From assembly GCF_000004825.1 (NCBI RefSeq), contig NW_008805077.1, positions 124,001 to 188,000 of the forward strand: a stretch of 64,000 nt of DNA, read 5' to 3'. The notes beneath the pieces are model-generated. The model searched no databases. It was not told the DNA's origin and was given only the letters and a program-made list of their open reading frames with translations. Each line of letters starts with the position of its first letter. Position 1 is the stretch's first letter. Shown here in pieces: positions 25,250-37,584 of this stretch. The stretch comes from Heterostelium album PN500 (taxonomy: Eukaryota; Evosea; Eumycetozoa; Acytosteliales; Acytosteliaceae). The translations under genes and the position numbers were made by a program.

Positions 25250-27785
25250 ATGATGTATTATCAACAACAACAACCACCACCACCACAACAGCAAAATAGT
25301 GATAGTAATAATAATGGTAATTACTCGATAGATGATAATAATGGGTTCAATGGTTACAATCAAATATTGAGTAATTTGGTGCACAATGGTCAGATTCTAC
25401 CGCAATTGAGTCATATCAATGGTTTACATCAGATACCATCACATGATTACAGTTCAATGTTCAGTGGTTACAATCAATATGCTTTAGATACTACAGACAG
25501 CAGCACACTGAACAATAATAATTATATCTATCAACAAACAACAACAACACCACCGCAATCAATGAATCATCATCATCATCAACAACAACCACAGCAGATT
25601 ACTCAACAACAGATTGCGCAATACCAACAGCAACAACAGCAATTCCCACCTCAGCCTTACACAACACACTATAAAGATTTGATACAACCACAATTCAAAG
25701 AAAAATTAATTAACAAAGATAATCTATCGGAAAACGAGGTTCAATTTCTAATGCTTCAAGAGCAAAAGTTGTTTTTAAAGAATATGTTTGAAGGTCAACA
25801 ACAACAGCAGCAGCAGCAATCACCTATTCTACATACAAACAACTCTGGGAATGGCCATTCAAATCATCAAGAATCGCCATCATCAAAGACAGTTCAAACC
25901 ACTATCTCTACAGCTACAACCACTACATCGACCACTACTACAATAAACAATAACAATAACAACAATTATAATACTTCATCACCGCCACACTTTGATTCAC
26001 CCGATATCTCTTTAACTACTTTTAATACACAATCTGTGATACCACCACAACAGCAACAAAAATCATATTCAAATGTTACAACCCCACAAATGTCAAGTGA
26101 ATTGAATATCGATGAATCATCATCTTCCTCTTCGCCCTACCAAGATTCTTCGACTCCACCACAACTCTCTATGGGAAACTACGCAGTCAACTACAATTAT
26201 TTGGGTGAGAATCTAAGTAGCGATCCCTATGGTAACATCGGTGGCGACAAGAAGAAGAATCAGATTCAACACAATGCATCGCGTGACTACCGACAGAGGA
26301 AAAAAGATCATATCGCAGAGGTTGAAAAGAAACTCAAGGAGCTATCGATGGAGAATCAACGTCTGAAACAAGAGAACCAGGAAATGAAAAAGGTTACACT
26401 CACCGACTTGATGCGACCCGACAGTTTCCACCAAGTATCACTCGATTTCCAAAAGCTACTGGTTCGACTCGCCGAATCCGTTATCAACAACAGCACTGAC
26501 AGTCGTGCATTCGACCAACTGATGCAATTCTTTTTGTTCTCAATGAAGCTAAGATCCACCGTTGTAGAGCGAGATATTGAGAAAATTATTAATCCTGAAT
26601 TACAAGTAAGTTGTTTTGTTTAATCTTGATACCAAATTCTAGAACTTGAATTTTAATATTTACTATTTACTTTGTCTATCTATATTTAATAACTTAGTTA
26701 AAATTAGTATTCATGGGATATAAATCATTGGCAGAATCGTCAGTGGTATGTGGTACACCGATGGCATCTTCTATTTGGTGGCCAAATTTCATTGAGGAGG
26801 TGGGTCTGAGTGAAAGTCAGAGGAAATCGATCGAGGAACTCTGGCGATACTATGTAAAGATCAACGATGAACTGAAAGAAGAAAGGGATATGCTCGATGA
26901 TCAAATCAAACAACTATCACCTTTTCCAAAGCGAACTCTTCAGTTTGACTCTTCGCTATTCAATACCAACCCAATTCAAAACATTACCAGTAAACATGTA
27001 AATAGTAATAACAATAGTAATAATAACGAGTTAAATAGTAAACAACAACAACAATCTCCGGAACAGCAACAACAACAACAAGAACAACCACAAAAAACAC
27101 CATCTATAGAGATACAATTACATAATCCCAATTCATTGTATAATTTTTCATCATCGTCGTCTGCTGCAGCATCGCATTTTGTACAGTCACCATACGGCCA
27201 GTCCAGACGAATAATGCCATCGGAAGGTGCAGCCGGTGGTAACACACAGGGAGGACCTCTCTTCATAGTTGAACGGTCGTCACTCACCGTCCTCGAAGTT
27301 TTAGAAATGGTAGAAAAGTTGGAAAAGATGAAAATGAATTTTATTAAACATCGTAGAGTATGTTGTTGTTAACAATATGAGTTTTCTGAAGATACAGAGA
27401 TAACTAACTAACTTACTAACTTGTATATCTTATCTTTTATCAAATATTCTAGAATATTTGTGAAATAGATATTGCTCTAACTAGAATACTTACACCGATG
27501 CAAAATGCCAAACTTATATTACGATTACACAATAAGCCATTTATCGATATTGAACTGGTGGATCAAATTACAAAGGTGTGGGGAACACTGCATTCCACTC
27601 GTGAGACACGTGACAATCCAATACAGAATCGACTGATGCCAGGTACCAACAAATTCAACTTTTTTGATTTCATAGGAATGACAACCACTCAAGAGGATAT
27701 CAAAGTAGATACTTTGAAAAACATCTACGAGAAACTCTATCAATCGATTGCTAGTCTCACACCTCCAACCATCAAAAAAGAATAA
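25250..27785 (+). CDS. bZIP transcription factor with a conserved C-terminal domain (paralog 1)
   Basis: Three exons join in frame to 782 residues: 25250-26605, 26698-27357 and 27453-27785. PolyQ/N/T stretches fill the first 340 residues, apart from a short conserved motif (NLSENEVQFLMLQEQKLFLK). The basic region is near 343-357 (NASRDYRQRKKDHIAEVEKK), followed by a short zipper. A roughly 60-residue helical block precedes intron 1. After it come MGYKSLAESSVVCGTP, a WWPNFIEEVGLSESQRKS helix and, beyond a Gln/Ser linker, a final helical domain (LTPMQNAKLILRLHNKPFID). LTP-Q-AK helices after a bZIP also occur in plant and algal bZIPs, but homology is only suggested. The paralog at 33332 has the same layout but lacks intron 2. 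Confidence 0.88.
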
Positions 27786-28107
27786 TAAATAATATATAAT
27801 ATTTATTTAACAAAACTTATTTATAACCATGGTTTCAACTAAAATATTATTTATTTTATTTCATTGTAATATTAAAGTACAATGTTGCTGTTATAATCAT
27901 GATTTTGGTTTTAATTTCTTTCAATTTTTTTTTTTTTGTTCCATCTCTCATTTTTTTTTTTACACAAATATAAAAAATAGATATAATTATTTTAGTAACT
28001 AATGAAAATGAAGATATTGACTTTGATGATATCTATCTTGTACGAATTCAAATGTTTGCATTAGATGTCTCTTTGTCATATTCTCACCACTTGGCAACAG
28101 TATTGTT
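27786..28107. other. Convergent 3' region
   Basis: Shared 3' flank of the plus-strand bZIP gene and the minus-strand TPR-like gene. Bases 28010-28107 still carry family-like sequence (an LPSGENMTKRHLMQ repeat in another minus frame), so the TPR-like gene probably once ended there. Confidence 0.5.
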
Positions 28108-29214
28108 TCAGTGTCGGGAAAGAAGTGTCTGTGAAAGATATAAATAGTTTATAGCTTTGCCAGGATTGATCTTTATCAACTCTAAATAGATATCTTGCTT
28201 TGTCATCACTCGACCAGATAGTAATGTGATGGTTTCCCAATCTTGAAGATCCTCCAGAATATTGTAGTAGATACAATCGTGTGTTGGATTGATGTGGATA
28301 GCTTTCAAGAAGATCTGTCTCTTTGTCGCCACCTCACCGGATGGCAATCTGATAGCATCGTGTCTCTTCATTTCTTTGGCTATCCCGATGTATGGGCTCT
28401 CAACGTATGGATTCAGCTTGATCGTTTGAAGATACAGTTGCATCTTATTCATTCGTCTTCCATTTGCTAGCTCGACGGTGGCTTCTTGACCTTCGAGACT
28501 GTTGGCAAGGAGCAAGTAGGATTCCCATTCGTTAGGATCGAGTTTGATGGCATGTAGAATCAACTTTTGCTTATTCATCTTCTCACCAGAGAGCAGCGTG
28601 ATGCTTTCGAAATTGTCTTTGAGTTTGGTGGCAAGATCGAAATACATACCGGGGATTCTTGGATTCAATGAGATGATTTTCAAAAGGATCTGCTTGTAAC
28701 TTAGTGTTTCACCGTTGTTGAGAGTCAACGATTCGGTTCGAGCGTATACAAGCATGGAGATGTAGATTTCTTCGTTGGTTGGATTCAATTCTACTGATTT
28801 CAAGAGAAGTTGTAGGTTTGTCATTTTCTTGCCATTGAGAAGTGTAATTGGATGATCAACCACATTTCCAGAACTGATTCGTTCCTCTATTGACAGATAG
28901 AAATATGCATTCCACTTGTTTGGTAGGGAATCTATTGCCTTTAGAAACAGTTGCTCTCGACTCATTCTCTTTCCATTGGGTAGCTGAACGAATTCTCCAC
29001 TATCGATTGTAATGCCAAGAATGAAATATAAATCCATAAAATTTGGTTCCATTCTCATTGCTTCCAATGCGATTGATTTCAATGTCATATCATTCCTAAA
29101 TCTATTCTTATTGATAACAGATTTAAAAAGTTGAACGAAATGTGGATCAACACCTTTTTGTAAAAATGTAAATATCAATTCTTCTATATTATATATTACT
29201 TGTATATTAGTCAT
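28108..29214 (-). CDS. TPR-like repeat protein with ITLLSGxxMTK turns (copy 1, C terminus frameshifted)
   Basis: A single exon of 368 residues from ATG 29214; an upstream ATG at 29247 would add 11. It consists of about nine repeats of 35-45 residues, each a pair of helices ending in a Leu/Ile-Asn/Asp-Pro motif (KAIHINP, HAIKLDP) and linked by a turn such as ITLLSGEKMNKQ. This resembles tetratricopeptide solenoids, which bind proteins. The N-terminal block GVDPHFVQLFKSV is shared with copy 2. At 28116-28118 there are three C (minus strand) where copy 2 has two. The extra base ends the protein early, while the next frame still encodes one more repeat down to about 28010. Recent mutation or a sequencing error are both possible. 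Confidence 0.7.
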   Translation of the reverse strand: MTNIQVIYNIEELIFTFLQKGVDPHFVQLFKSVINKNRFRNDMTLKSIALEAMRMEPNFMDLYFILGITIDSGEFVQLPNGKRMSREQLFLKAIDSLPNKWNAYFYLSIEERISSGNVVDHPITLLNGKKMTNLQLLLKSVELNPTNEEIYISMLVYARTESLTLNNGETLSYKQILLKIISLNPRIPGMYFDLATKLKDNFESITLLSGEKMNKQKLILHAIKLDPNEWESYLLLANSLEGQEATVELANGRRMNKMQLYLQTIKLNPYVESPYIGIAKEMKRHDAIRLPSGEVATKRQIFLKAIHINPTHDCIYYNILEDLQDWETITLLSGRVMTKQDIYLELIKINPGKAINYLYLSQTLLSRH

Positions 29215-29734
29215 TATTATAAAAAAGGTTGTTAATTTTGATTTCATTTTTTGAACATATTTTATTTTAATTTATAATTAATTCTCTTTTATTTAATTTA
29301 TTAAAATTAATTTAATTATTTTTAAAAACAAACAATATACATATATCAAATTTGTCAATTAAAAATTTCTAGAAGTAAGATTTTTTATCATTTATTTTTT
29401 TTGTATCAAACTATTTAGAGTATTTATATTTTTAATATATTATTTAGGTGTTATCACAATATTTCAATTTAAGAAATACTAGTTGTTTTCTAATTTGTAA
29501 AATATGATATCTAGTAACAACGCCAAAGTTTAGTCAATATGCAAGATTTCTATCAATAGTAATTTGATTAAAAATCAGTATTTACTTCTTTTAAAGAAAT
29601 TTCTTTTTTTATTGTTAAATTTGACTATTGAATAAAGTATTATATTTATATTATTAATTTATTTATTTTTTTTTAAAATTATTATTATTTTTTAAAAAGT
29701 TATTTAGACGAATTAAAAACAGTAAACACTTATT
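29215..29734. other. A/T-rich spacer
   Basis: No gene seen. It is the likely promoter of TPR-like copy 1, followed by A/T-only sequence. Confidence 0.5.
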
Positions 29735-30240
29735 TGGAGACTCTGTGTAGATTACACATCTCTATATGGTATAACTATCAAAGATACATACCCATTACCA
29801 AACATCACTTAAGTTCTTAACAGAGATGGTGCCCTCAAATTAGAAACAAGATTTGATTGTCCATACAAAGTAACCAATGTCAAAGGATTAAATGTCACAG
29901 TTTCCAACGTTGAATATGGTACAAAGAGAAAGAGAATCAATCCACACAAGACCATTTAAATCGGAGAAAGCTGATCAATTCTTTAACTCAAGATTGATAT
30001 CAAATGAATAGCTAGATAAATGAAAGTAATATCAATACATAGATAACCATTTTTCACTAGACACGATAATACTTCAAGAAACAGAACTCCTTAGACGATG
30101 AGGACCATGAAGATATTGAATTTGGCGAAGTTGAAGAAGATGAAATTGATTCAATCACTCAAAATGAACAAAACAATCAGAACAACAACAATGACATGAC
30201 ACTGAACCCATGGATATTGATTCAGAATTAGATTTGGTAA
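29735..30240 (+). mobile_element. Fossil fragments of a Ty3/gypsy-like LTR retrotransposon pol region
   Basis: Bases about 29736-29812 carry a reverse-transcriptase-like segment (RLCVDYTSLYG, then IKDTYPLP) typical of Ty3/gypsy elements. Bases about 29825-29960 carry a segment resembling the tail that follows the integrase in such elements (RFDCPYKV...VKGLNVTV). An acidic, Asn-rich stretch follows to about 30240. No terminal repeats or capsid region are visible. The element is heavily truncated and broken in many places and looks old. Confidence 0.6.
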
Positions 30241-30745
30241 CAAAAAAACAATAATCCACCTACCAATACATCAGTTTCAAACATCTTAATTTTGGATAAT
30301 ATTCCAAACTCGACTACTCATCCAATTATGAGTAAAATTACTTTATTAAGATAAAATAGTTATAAACTGATTTCTTGTAAATTATCATTCTTTTATACAA
30401 ATATCATTAATTAACAAAAGTCAATCAAAATTAATTTAAATTGTAATACTTTATCTAAAAAGATAATAGTCTTGTCAATCAATAATAATACTATTATTCA
30501 TTCTTAAAAACTACAAAAAGCATCTTAATTAGAAAATTTTGTTTTAAAAAATATAAAGACCAAAACTAAATTGTGTAGAAGTTCGTGTTTCTATTTAAAG
30601 TTGTGGTAGTGAAACATAAATGTATCTTTATTCTAACCATTTTAATTTTTTTATTTATTATTAACTTATTTATTTACATAATGTTTTTCTTTTTATCGGT
30701 TAAAAAAAAGGTGAAAAAGGTGTTTGTTTAATATAATTATTTTCT
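30241..30745. other. A/T-rich spacer
   Basis: Nothing recognisable beyond A/T-rich sequence between the retroelement fossil and TPR-like copy 2. Confidence 0.5.
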
Positions 30746-31932
30746 CTAGTGACAATAGAATTGACTTTGAGTATATCTATCTTTTAAGAATTCATAAGTT
30801 TGCATAAGTTGTCTCTTTGTCATATTCTCACCAATTGGCAACAGTATTGTTTCAGTGTCGGAAAGAAGTGTCTGTGAAAGATATAAATAGTTTATAGCTT
30901 TGCCAAGCTTGCTCTTTATCAACTCTAAATAGATATCCTGCTTTGTCATCACTCGACCAGATAGTAATGTAATGGTTTCCCAATCTTGAAGATCATCCAG
31001 AATACGGTAGTAGGTACAATCGTGATTTGGATTGATGCCGAGAGCTTTCAAGAAGATCTGTCTCTTTGTCGCCATCTCACCGGATGGCAATCTGATGGTA
31101 TCGTCCTTCTTCATTTCCTCGGCAAGCTTGGTGTATGAGATCTCAAAATATGGATTCAACTTGATCGATCGAAGAAACAGTTGTTTCTTGTTCATTGCTT
31201 CACCACTTGGAAGCCTTACGGTCGCTTGACTACCATCGAGAGTTTCAGTAAGAATCAAGATGTACTTTTCTTCTTGAGGATCGAGTTTGATGGCACGTAG
31301 AGTCAACGTTTGTCTATTCATCTTTTCACCGTGGTGGGCAAGGTGATGCTTTCATTGTTGTCTTTGAGTCTGGCAGCAAGATAGATATAAACAATGGATA
31401 TCTTCGGATTCAGTTTTATGATTTTCAATAGAATTTGATCGTATGTCAGTGTTTCACCACTATTCAAAGTCACCAATCCATTTACATTGTGTGTTTTCCA
31501 TAGGAGTTGCTCAATGGCAATGTAGAAATCTTCATTGGTTGGATTCAAATCGATTGCTTTCAAGAGGAGTTGTAACCTGGTCATTGTCTTACCATTGAGA
31601 AGTGTTACTGATTCATTTCCGTCCCCCTCCTTTGACAAATAGTAATATGCATTCCACTTGTTTGGTAGAGAATGAATTGCCATTAGAAAAAGTTGCTCTC
31701 GATTCATTATCTTTCCACTGGGGAGTCGAACGGTTTCTCCACTTTCAACGGCGGTTCCAAGAATGAAATATAAGTCCATGAAGCTTGGTTCCAACCTCAT
31801 AGATTCCAATACAAGTGTTTCTAATGACATTTCATTGTGAGATCTAAATCTACTCTTAGTGACAACAGTTTTGAAAAGTTGAATAAAATGAGGATCAACA
31901 CCTAGTTTTAAAAATGTATCTATAGGTAGCAT
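30746..31932 (-). pseudogene. TPR-like repeat protein, copy 2, one internal frame break
   Basis: Two minus-strand frames (31932-31318 and about 31321-30746) together cover the same repeat solenoid as copy 1, including the N-terminal GVDPHFIQLFKTV and an intact last repeat (ILLPIGENMTKRQLMQ). They are separated by one frame change near 31328-31336, where the turn expected as LPSGEKMNR reads LPTTVKR and stop. Sequence is otherwise well preserved. It is either a young pseudogene or an intact gene with a sequence error. Copies 1 and 2 are a tandem duplication in the same orientation. Confidence 0.65.
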
Positions 31933-33331
31933 ATTATTTATATTTATAATTATATTATTATAAAAAAAAGTAATAAATGATTAATTTTGATTTAATGAAT
32001 GTTCATTTTGATTCCAATTTATAGTAAACTTAAATTAGTTAATCAAAACCATTTACAAATATCATTAATTGACAAATTTGTCAATCAAAAATTTCTATTA
32101 ATCATTGTGATCACTATTTTATTATCTTTTGTCAATCAAAAATAATCTAAATTGTCAATGTTTTATTAAATATAATGGTTTGATATTGTCAATCAAAAAT
32201 AATCTCTTTTTTTTTTAAATACGCAATTTTTTTGATTGACAAAAAAAAAAATATTTGATTTTATAAATGAGTCATATCAATTAAGAGTGTTTTAGTATAA
32301 GTCCTATCTATATTTTTCTGAAGAAACAATTATTCACGTGACACTCTCAAGATTAAACTTTTTATTTATTTACATTTTTCTATCTATGTATTTGATACTC
32401 TTTATCTTTTTTTTACTTAATAATTATATTGATATCTATCTTTAGAGGATTTCAAAGTATACTTTCAAAAACGTAACTCCACAAATTAATTGCAAGTAAA
32501 AAATTGAATATAAACCGAAACTAAAATATTAAACTTAAAAGACCTAAATAAATTCTAATTTGATCAAATTAGAATTATTTTTAACTAATTTTAGAAAAAA
32601 AAATTTTTTGGTTTTTTTTTTTTTTGCTTATATTTATTTTTATATTCTGGAAAACAATTTTAATTAAAAATAGTTCGATCATAGAAGGTGCATGGTTAAA
32701 GGTCACAACCCACACTTCGTTTCAGGACAAGGCGTTAAAAAAATTTGGAAAATGTTGAATTTTCAGAAAGTTGGATTGGGGTTGTACGACAGAAGTAAGC
32801 AAAAAAATTTGAACAAAAAAATAAATGAACAATAATTATGTTTTTGAAAAAATAAAATCTTTTTTTTTTTTTGCTTCTTGCTTTAATTATTCATTAAAAA
32901 TATATATTTATTATATTTATTATATTTTACAATTTATTTATATTTAGATTAAATAAACGCATATCGATAATATTAATAACAAATTAAATATAACTTATTA
33001 ATATATATATTGAGAAAAAACAAAACAAAACAAGTACAAAAAAAAAAACACAAAAAAAACAATTAATAGTTAATAACTCCTTACTTAATGCAAACCTTAT
33101 TAATATTGTTGTTCAATACTTGTAGTTGCTTTCCATATCACAATCTTGGATTTTAAAAAAATAAATATAAATAGTAATAATTTTATATAATATTATATAT
33201 AACAACTTTAGAATTATAAATATTATTATTTATTATTATTTTTTGTGTGTGTGTTTGTTTAGTGCGTGTTAATGTTCACAAAATATATATTTTTGTATAT
33301 ATAAAGTAAAATCTAGAGTAAAAATAAAATC
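31933..33331. other. Intergenic region upstream of the second bZIP gene
   Basis: A/T-rich, with ATTGACAA/TTTGTCAATCAAAAA motifs repeated several times between 32060 and 32240. A distinctly G+C-richer island at 32670-32800 contains ACAACCC (about 32706) and GGGTTGT (about 32779) as a possible long-range stem. No open frame lies in that island, so a small RNA is possible but unsupported. The rest probably includes the bZIP promoter. Confidence 0.45.
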
Positions 33332-35900
33332 ATGGACCAATATAGTATTCAACAACAATTACAACAACTACAACAACAGCAAAATATCGACAGTGTTTTA
33401 CTAAATTGGAATTATGGTTCACCACCACAACAACAACAACAACCACAATATACACAACAGCAGCAACAGCAACAACAACAGCAACCACTTCCTTTGCATT
33501 TACCTAGTAATAGTGGTGGTAGTAACAATGTTAATTTAAATATAAATAGTAATAGCAACAATAATACCAATAACAATAGTAATAACAACAGTAACAACAA
33601 CAATAGTAATAGTAGTAATCAGAATGTGGCATCATTCATTTCACAATTGAATCAAATGCAGCAACAACAACCGGATTTCAGTTCGATATATAATCAGGCG
33701 GTACCAGTGGTGAGTTCACCACCGCAACTGAGTAGTCCAGTCATTGTCGGCGACATTGCAATGATGATTCAACACCAACAAGAACAATTTAAACAAAAAC
33801 TAAATGAGAATATCAATCAATATCTCAGCGATGATCAAGTTCAATTCTTGTTCCTACAGGAACAGAAATCTCTTCTAAAACAAATCCTAGAGTGTCCAAC
33901 TACCACCACCACCAATAACAACTCTACACCACCCGTCAATTCCTCCACTCCTCCAACCAACTATATTCAACAGCAACAACAACAAACTCCGCCTCAACCT
34001 CAACCCTATATAAATAATACCAATCCGTTTTATATTCCATCACAACAAACTCAACAACAGAGGCAACAGCAACAACAACAGCAACAGCAGCAGATTACTC
34101 AACAACAACAACAAGTATTATTACAAAATCAACAACAGATACCTCAACAATCTCAACAACAACAACAGCAGATTAATCAACAACAAATTACTCAACAACC
34201 TCAACAACAACAACAACAAAAATCTCAACAACCTCAACAACAACAACAACAAAATGTATCAAATTTTTCACCACAACCACCAATGCAATCACAACAACAA
34301 CAATATAATCAACAACAGGAGGATCTATTTCAAAAACAAATTAAACTGTTACAAAGTCAAATACAACAACCATGTCAGCAGCAACAACAACATCAACAAC
34401 AAGTTGACTCTTCACCAGCTATTTCATCGTCGACATCGTCACCTCGAGACGATCAACCACATTCCACTAGAAAACCAAGATCGAGTCAGTCAAGCAAGGA
34501 GTACAGGCGAAAGAAGAAAGATCATATTGCAGAGGTAGAGCAAAAGGTCAAGGAACTCCAGTTGGAGAACGAGCGATTGGCACGTGAGAACAACGTAATG
34601 AAAACAGTTACGGTCTCTGACATTATGAAACCCGACGATTTTCATGAGATTCTTCTTGAAGTACAACAACTCCTTGTCAAACTCGCTGAGACCGTCATAA
34701 ACAACGAAAAGAATGAGAGAGCAGTCGAATCGCTCTTACAATTCTCAAGTTTCTCCTCACAACTCAGATCAACCGTTGTCGAAAGAGAAATCGAAAAAGT
34801 TATTCATCCATTTACACAAGTAAGTTAAAGTTAACAATTGAAAGCAAACTAATCAAAACATAACATATTTATCTAATTACGATTTTCTCAACACTATTAT
34901 ATTACAGGGAAAACTTGCTGTTATGGGTTATAAAGCATCGGTGGAATCATCTGTTATATGTGGAAAACCAATGGTTTGTGCGGTTTGGTGGAATGATTTT
35001 ATGGATCAGGCGTTTTTAAACGACGACCAGAAAGCATCTTCTGTTCAGCTGTGGCAGGAATACAAGCAGATCAACGATGAGCTGACACTGCAGAGAGAAC
35101 GACTGGAGACAGAGGTGAAAGTCAAGTATTTGAGTGAGTTTTCCTATGGTTACAATCGTTGGGACGAGCGAAACTATCCGGTTCAGACGGGCGAAACCTA
35201 CGAGGATGCCAACGATTCACCACCGACCAGCATTGACCTGTCGAATCTGTCGGCGTCGAACAACAGCAACAGCCACCACCACAACAGCCACCATCATGGC
35301 GGCGACACTAAACACCACGACCATTTCGTTCACTCGCCGTATCACCATCAATCGAGCGGCAACAGCAGTGGCAACTGCTCGTCGGTCAGTTTGACAACGG
35401 GCGGTGGAAACATTAGCAGCAAGATACCTGCGATCATCTCCTACACCAAGTTGTTGGAGCAACTGAAGATGATCTTTATCAAGCATCGTCAAGCGATTGT
35501 GGAGTGCGATTTCAATCTCATGAAGATATTGACACCGGTCCAACTGGCCAAGCTGATAGTTCGTCACAACAGTGTGCCGTTCTACGACATTGCACTGGTC
35601 GATGCCGTCACCAAAGTCTGGACGACACTTCACAACAAGAACCAGAATAACAAGGAAACATTGGTACAGAAATTACTTCCAAACGAAACAGGTAGATCAC
35701 AATTCTTTGAAAGTATTGTAAAAAACAACCAACAAGCGAAACAACTCAAAGCGGAAACACTTCAATCCATATATGAAAATCTCTATCAAAATATGTGTAA
35801 CACCAGCAGTACACTTAACAATAACAATAGCAACAACAATAATAATAATAACAAAGAACAACATTCATCATCATCACCACCCTATGATGATTCAGATTAA
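33332..35900 (+). CDS. bZIP transcription factor with a conserved C-terminal domain (paralog 2)
   Basis: Two exons, 33332-34819 and 34908-35900, join in frame to 826 residues. PolyQ and polyN fill most of residues 1-380. A conserved motif (YLSDDQVQFLFLQEQKSLLK) matches one in paralog 1. The basic region lies near 386-403 (KEYRRKKKDHIAEVEQKVKE), followed by a short zipper. After the intron, GKLAVMGYKASVESSVICGK and a tryptophan-rich helix match paralog 1, and a His/Ser/Asn linker leads to the same final helical domain (LTPVQLAKLIVRHNSVPFYD). Intron 1 is at the same position and phase in both paralogs, but intron 2 of paralog 1 is absent here. Confidence 0.88.
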
Positions 35901-36182
35901 ATTTATCAATCTATCAATCAATAACATTCTTTAAATTATATTCACACAAATCCAACCAACATTTCATTTTCTTTTCTTTTACCAACCTCATTTTTCAAGG
36001 CTGTACAAAAAAATCAACAACAAACAAATAATAAAAAAAAAAAGTATAGAAAAAAAAAATAATTAGAGAAGTAATCATCATTTTAAAAAAGTTAATAATC
36101 AATATCATTAAATATATTATTATTATTATTACTATTATATGCTACAAGAATAAATATTTATGTTTTTGTTTTTTTTTTGTCT

Positions 36183-37584
36183 TTAACTTTGTCTTTCTTT
36201 ATCCAATAACTTTTCTCCAGTCTAAAATTAATTAATTACATTAGAAACAAATTATTAATATTTCCATAATTAATATAAAGTTTGAAATTAATTTTACTTA
36301 CTTTTTTACTAATGGTTGCAGGTTTAACTTCTGTGCTATGAATAATATTTAAAATTCTTTGTAGTTCCTCTTCCAATTGTTGTCCTAATAGATCGACTTG
36401 TTCTTTCGATGATTTACTCATGTCCGCTGAGATTTGAGGAGGTCGCCAGAGACTTGCTAGCTTACCGGTCGCTTTATTTTGAACGTTCTGTTGTAGTTTG
36501 CATAGCAATATCTGGTGGTCTTCTAGATCGTCACGCAATTTCAATAGTCCGCTGACTAGCTGCTTGTTCTCCTGTTCCATCACCACCTTTTCCAGTGCCA
36601 TTCTCTCGTATCGCTGCATTTTCAACTCCTCGCTGTACATATTGAGTTGTTCTTCCAGTCTCATGATCTTGGTGATCGATTCCCTCTCGATTTCGGCTAG
36701 CTCCACAACACGCTCCTTAATCTCATCGACCTCCGTTTTCTCCTGCTTCTTCTTTCCCTCGTAGGCCGAGTAGAACATCGATGTGTAGAGCATCATGGTT
36801 CGCTCGTCCGCCGTTCCGGCAAACACCTCTTCGGCATCCAACAACTTTGGAATATTGAGATTCTTCTCGGCAAAGTCAAAGACCGCCTGCAACTTGGAGA
36901 GTGAATCAAGACCGGACAACGCAGACAATCCGTCGTTGTCGGACGACAGCTTCTGAGCCATCGCCAGAAATGCCTGACCATCGCGGAATCCATTCTTGAA
37001 TTGCGTGATATTGAATCCCGTCATGTTGGAACACCACTTCAGCAGGTTCTCCTCTGCTTCCTTCTCGGAGGGGTCGCGATCCGGAATCGCGCTCGATCCG
37101 TCGTCACGGATCATCGAGATACGGAATCGCCTGTACAGTGTCCAGAGAAATCCGAAAATCATCTTCTTATTGCCATCGTAGAAATCCTCGGGTCCAACGC
37201 CACGCGGTTTCATTCCGAGATCCAACTCTAGAAATCGCATACCAATATGAAGATTCTGAATCTTGTTGATCTTGTCTTTTGGCTCGGGATTGTATTTGTG
37301 TTTGCACTTTTTGTTACTCAGTAACTCTAGAAACTGTATGAATGTAACGCCATCATTGAAATCCGTCGACATATTATCCACTCTTTTTCCAACTTTTTTC
37401 AACAATGAATTTACCCAATTTGTAAATGCCTAATAATCATCATATTGTTTTTCAAATATTAATATTTTTCTCACTCTTAAAACTTGCTTATTAACAAATA
37501 ATAATAATAATAATAATAGTTTTTTACCTTTTCTTGTGCATCCTCCCATTTCTTACTATTTACAACTGCACTACTTGTTGCCAT
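36183..37584 (-). CDS. Cortexillin-type actin-bundling protein
   Basis: Cortexillins are dictyostelid actin cross-linkers of the cell cortex needed for cytokinesis. Three exons, 37584-37528, 37429-36302 and 36221-36183, join in frame to 407 residues. Two calponin-homology domains form an actinin/spectrin-type actin-binding domain: CH1 near 12-120 (KWEDAQEKAFTNWVNSLL) and CH2 near 130-235 (LLKWCSNMTGFNITQFKNGF, then FRDGQAFLA). A coiled coil (about 240-375) would dimerise the protein, and the tail TGEKLLDKERQS is basic and charged. It is slightly shorter than the D. discoideum cortexillins (about 440 as I recall). Whether it is the I or II type cannot be decided here. Confidence 0.87.
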
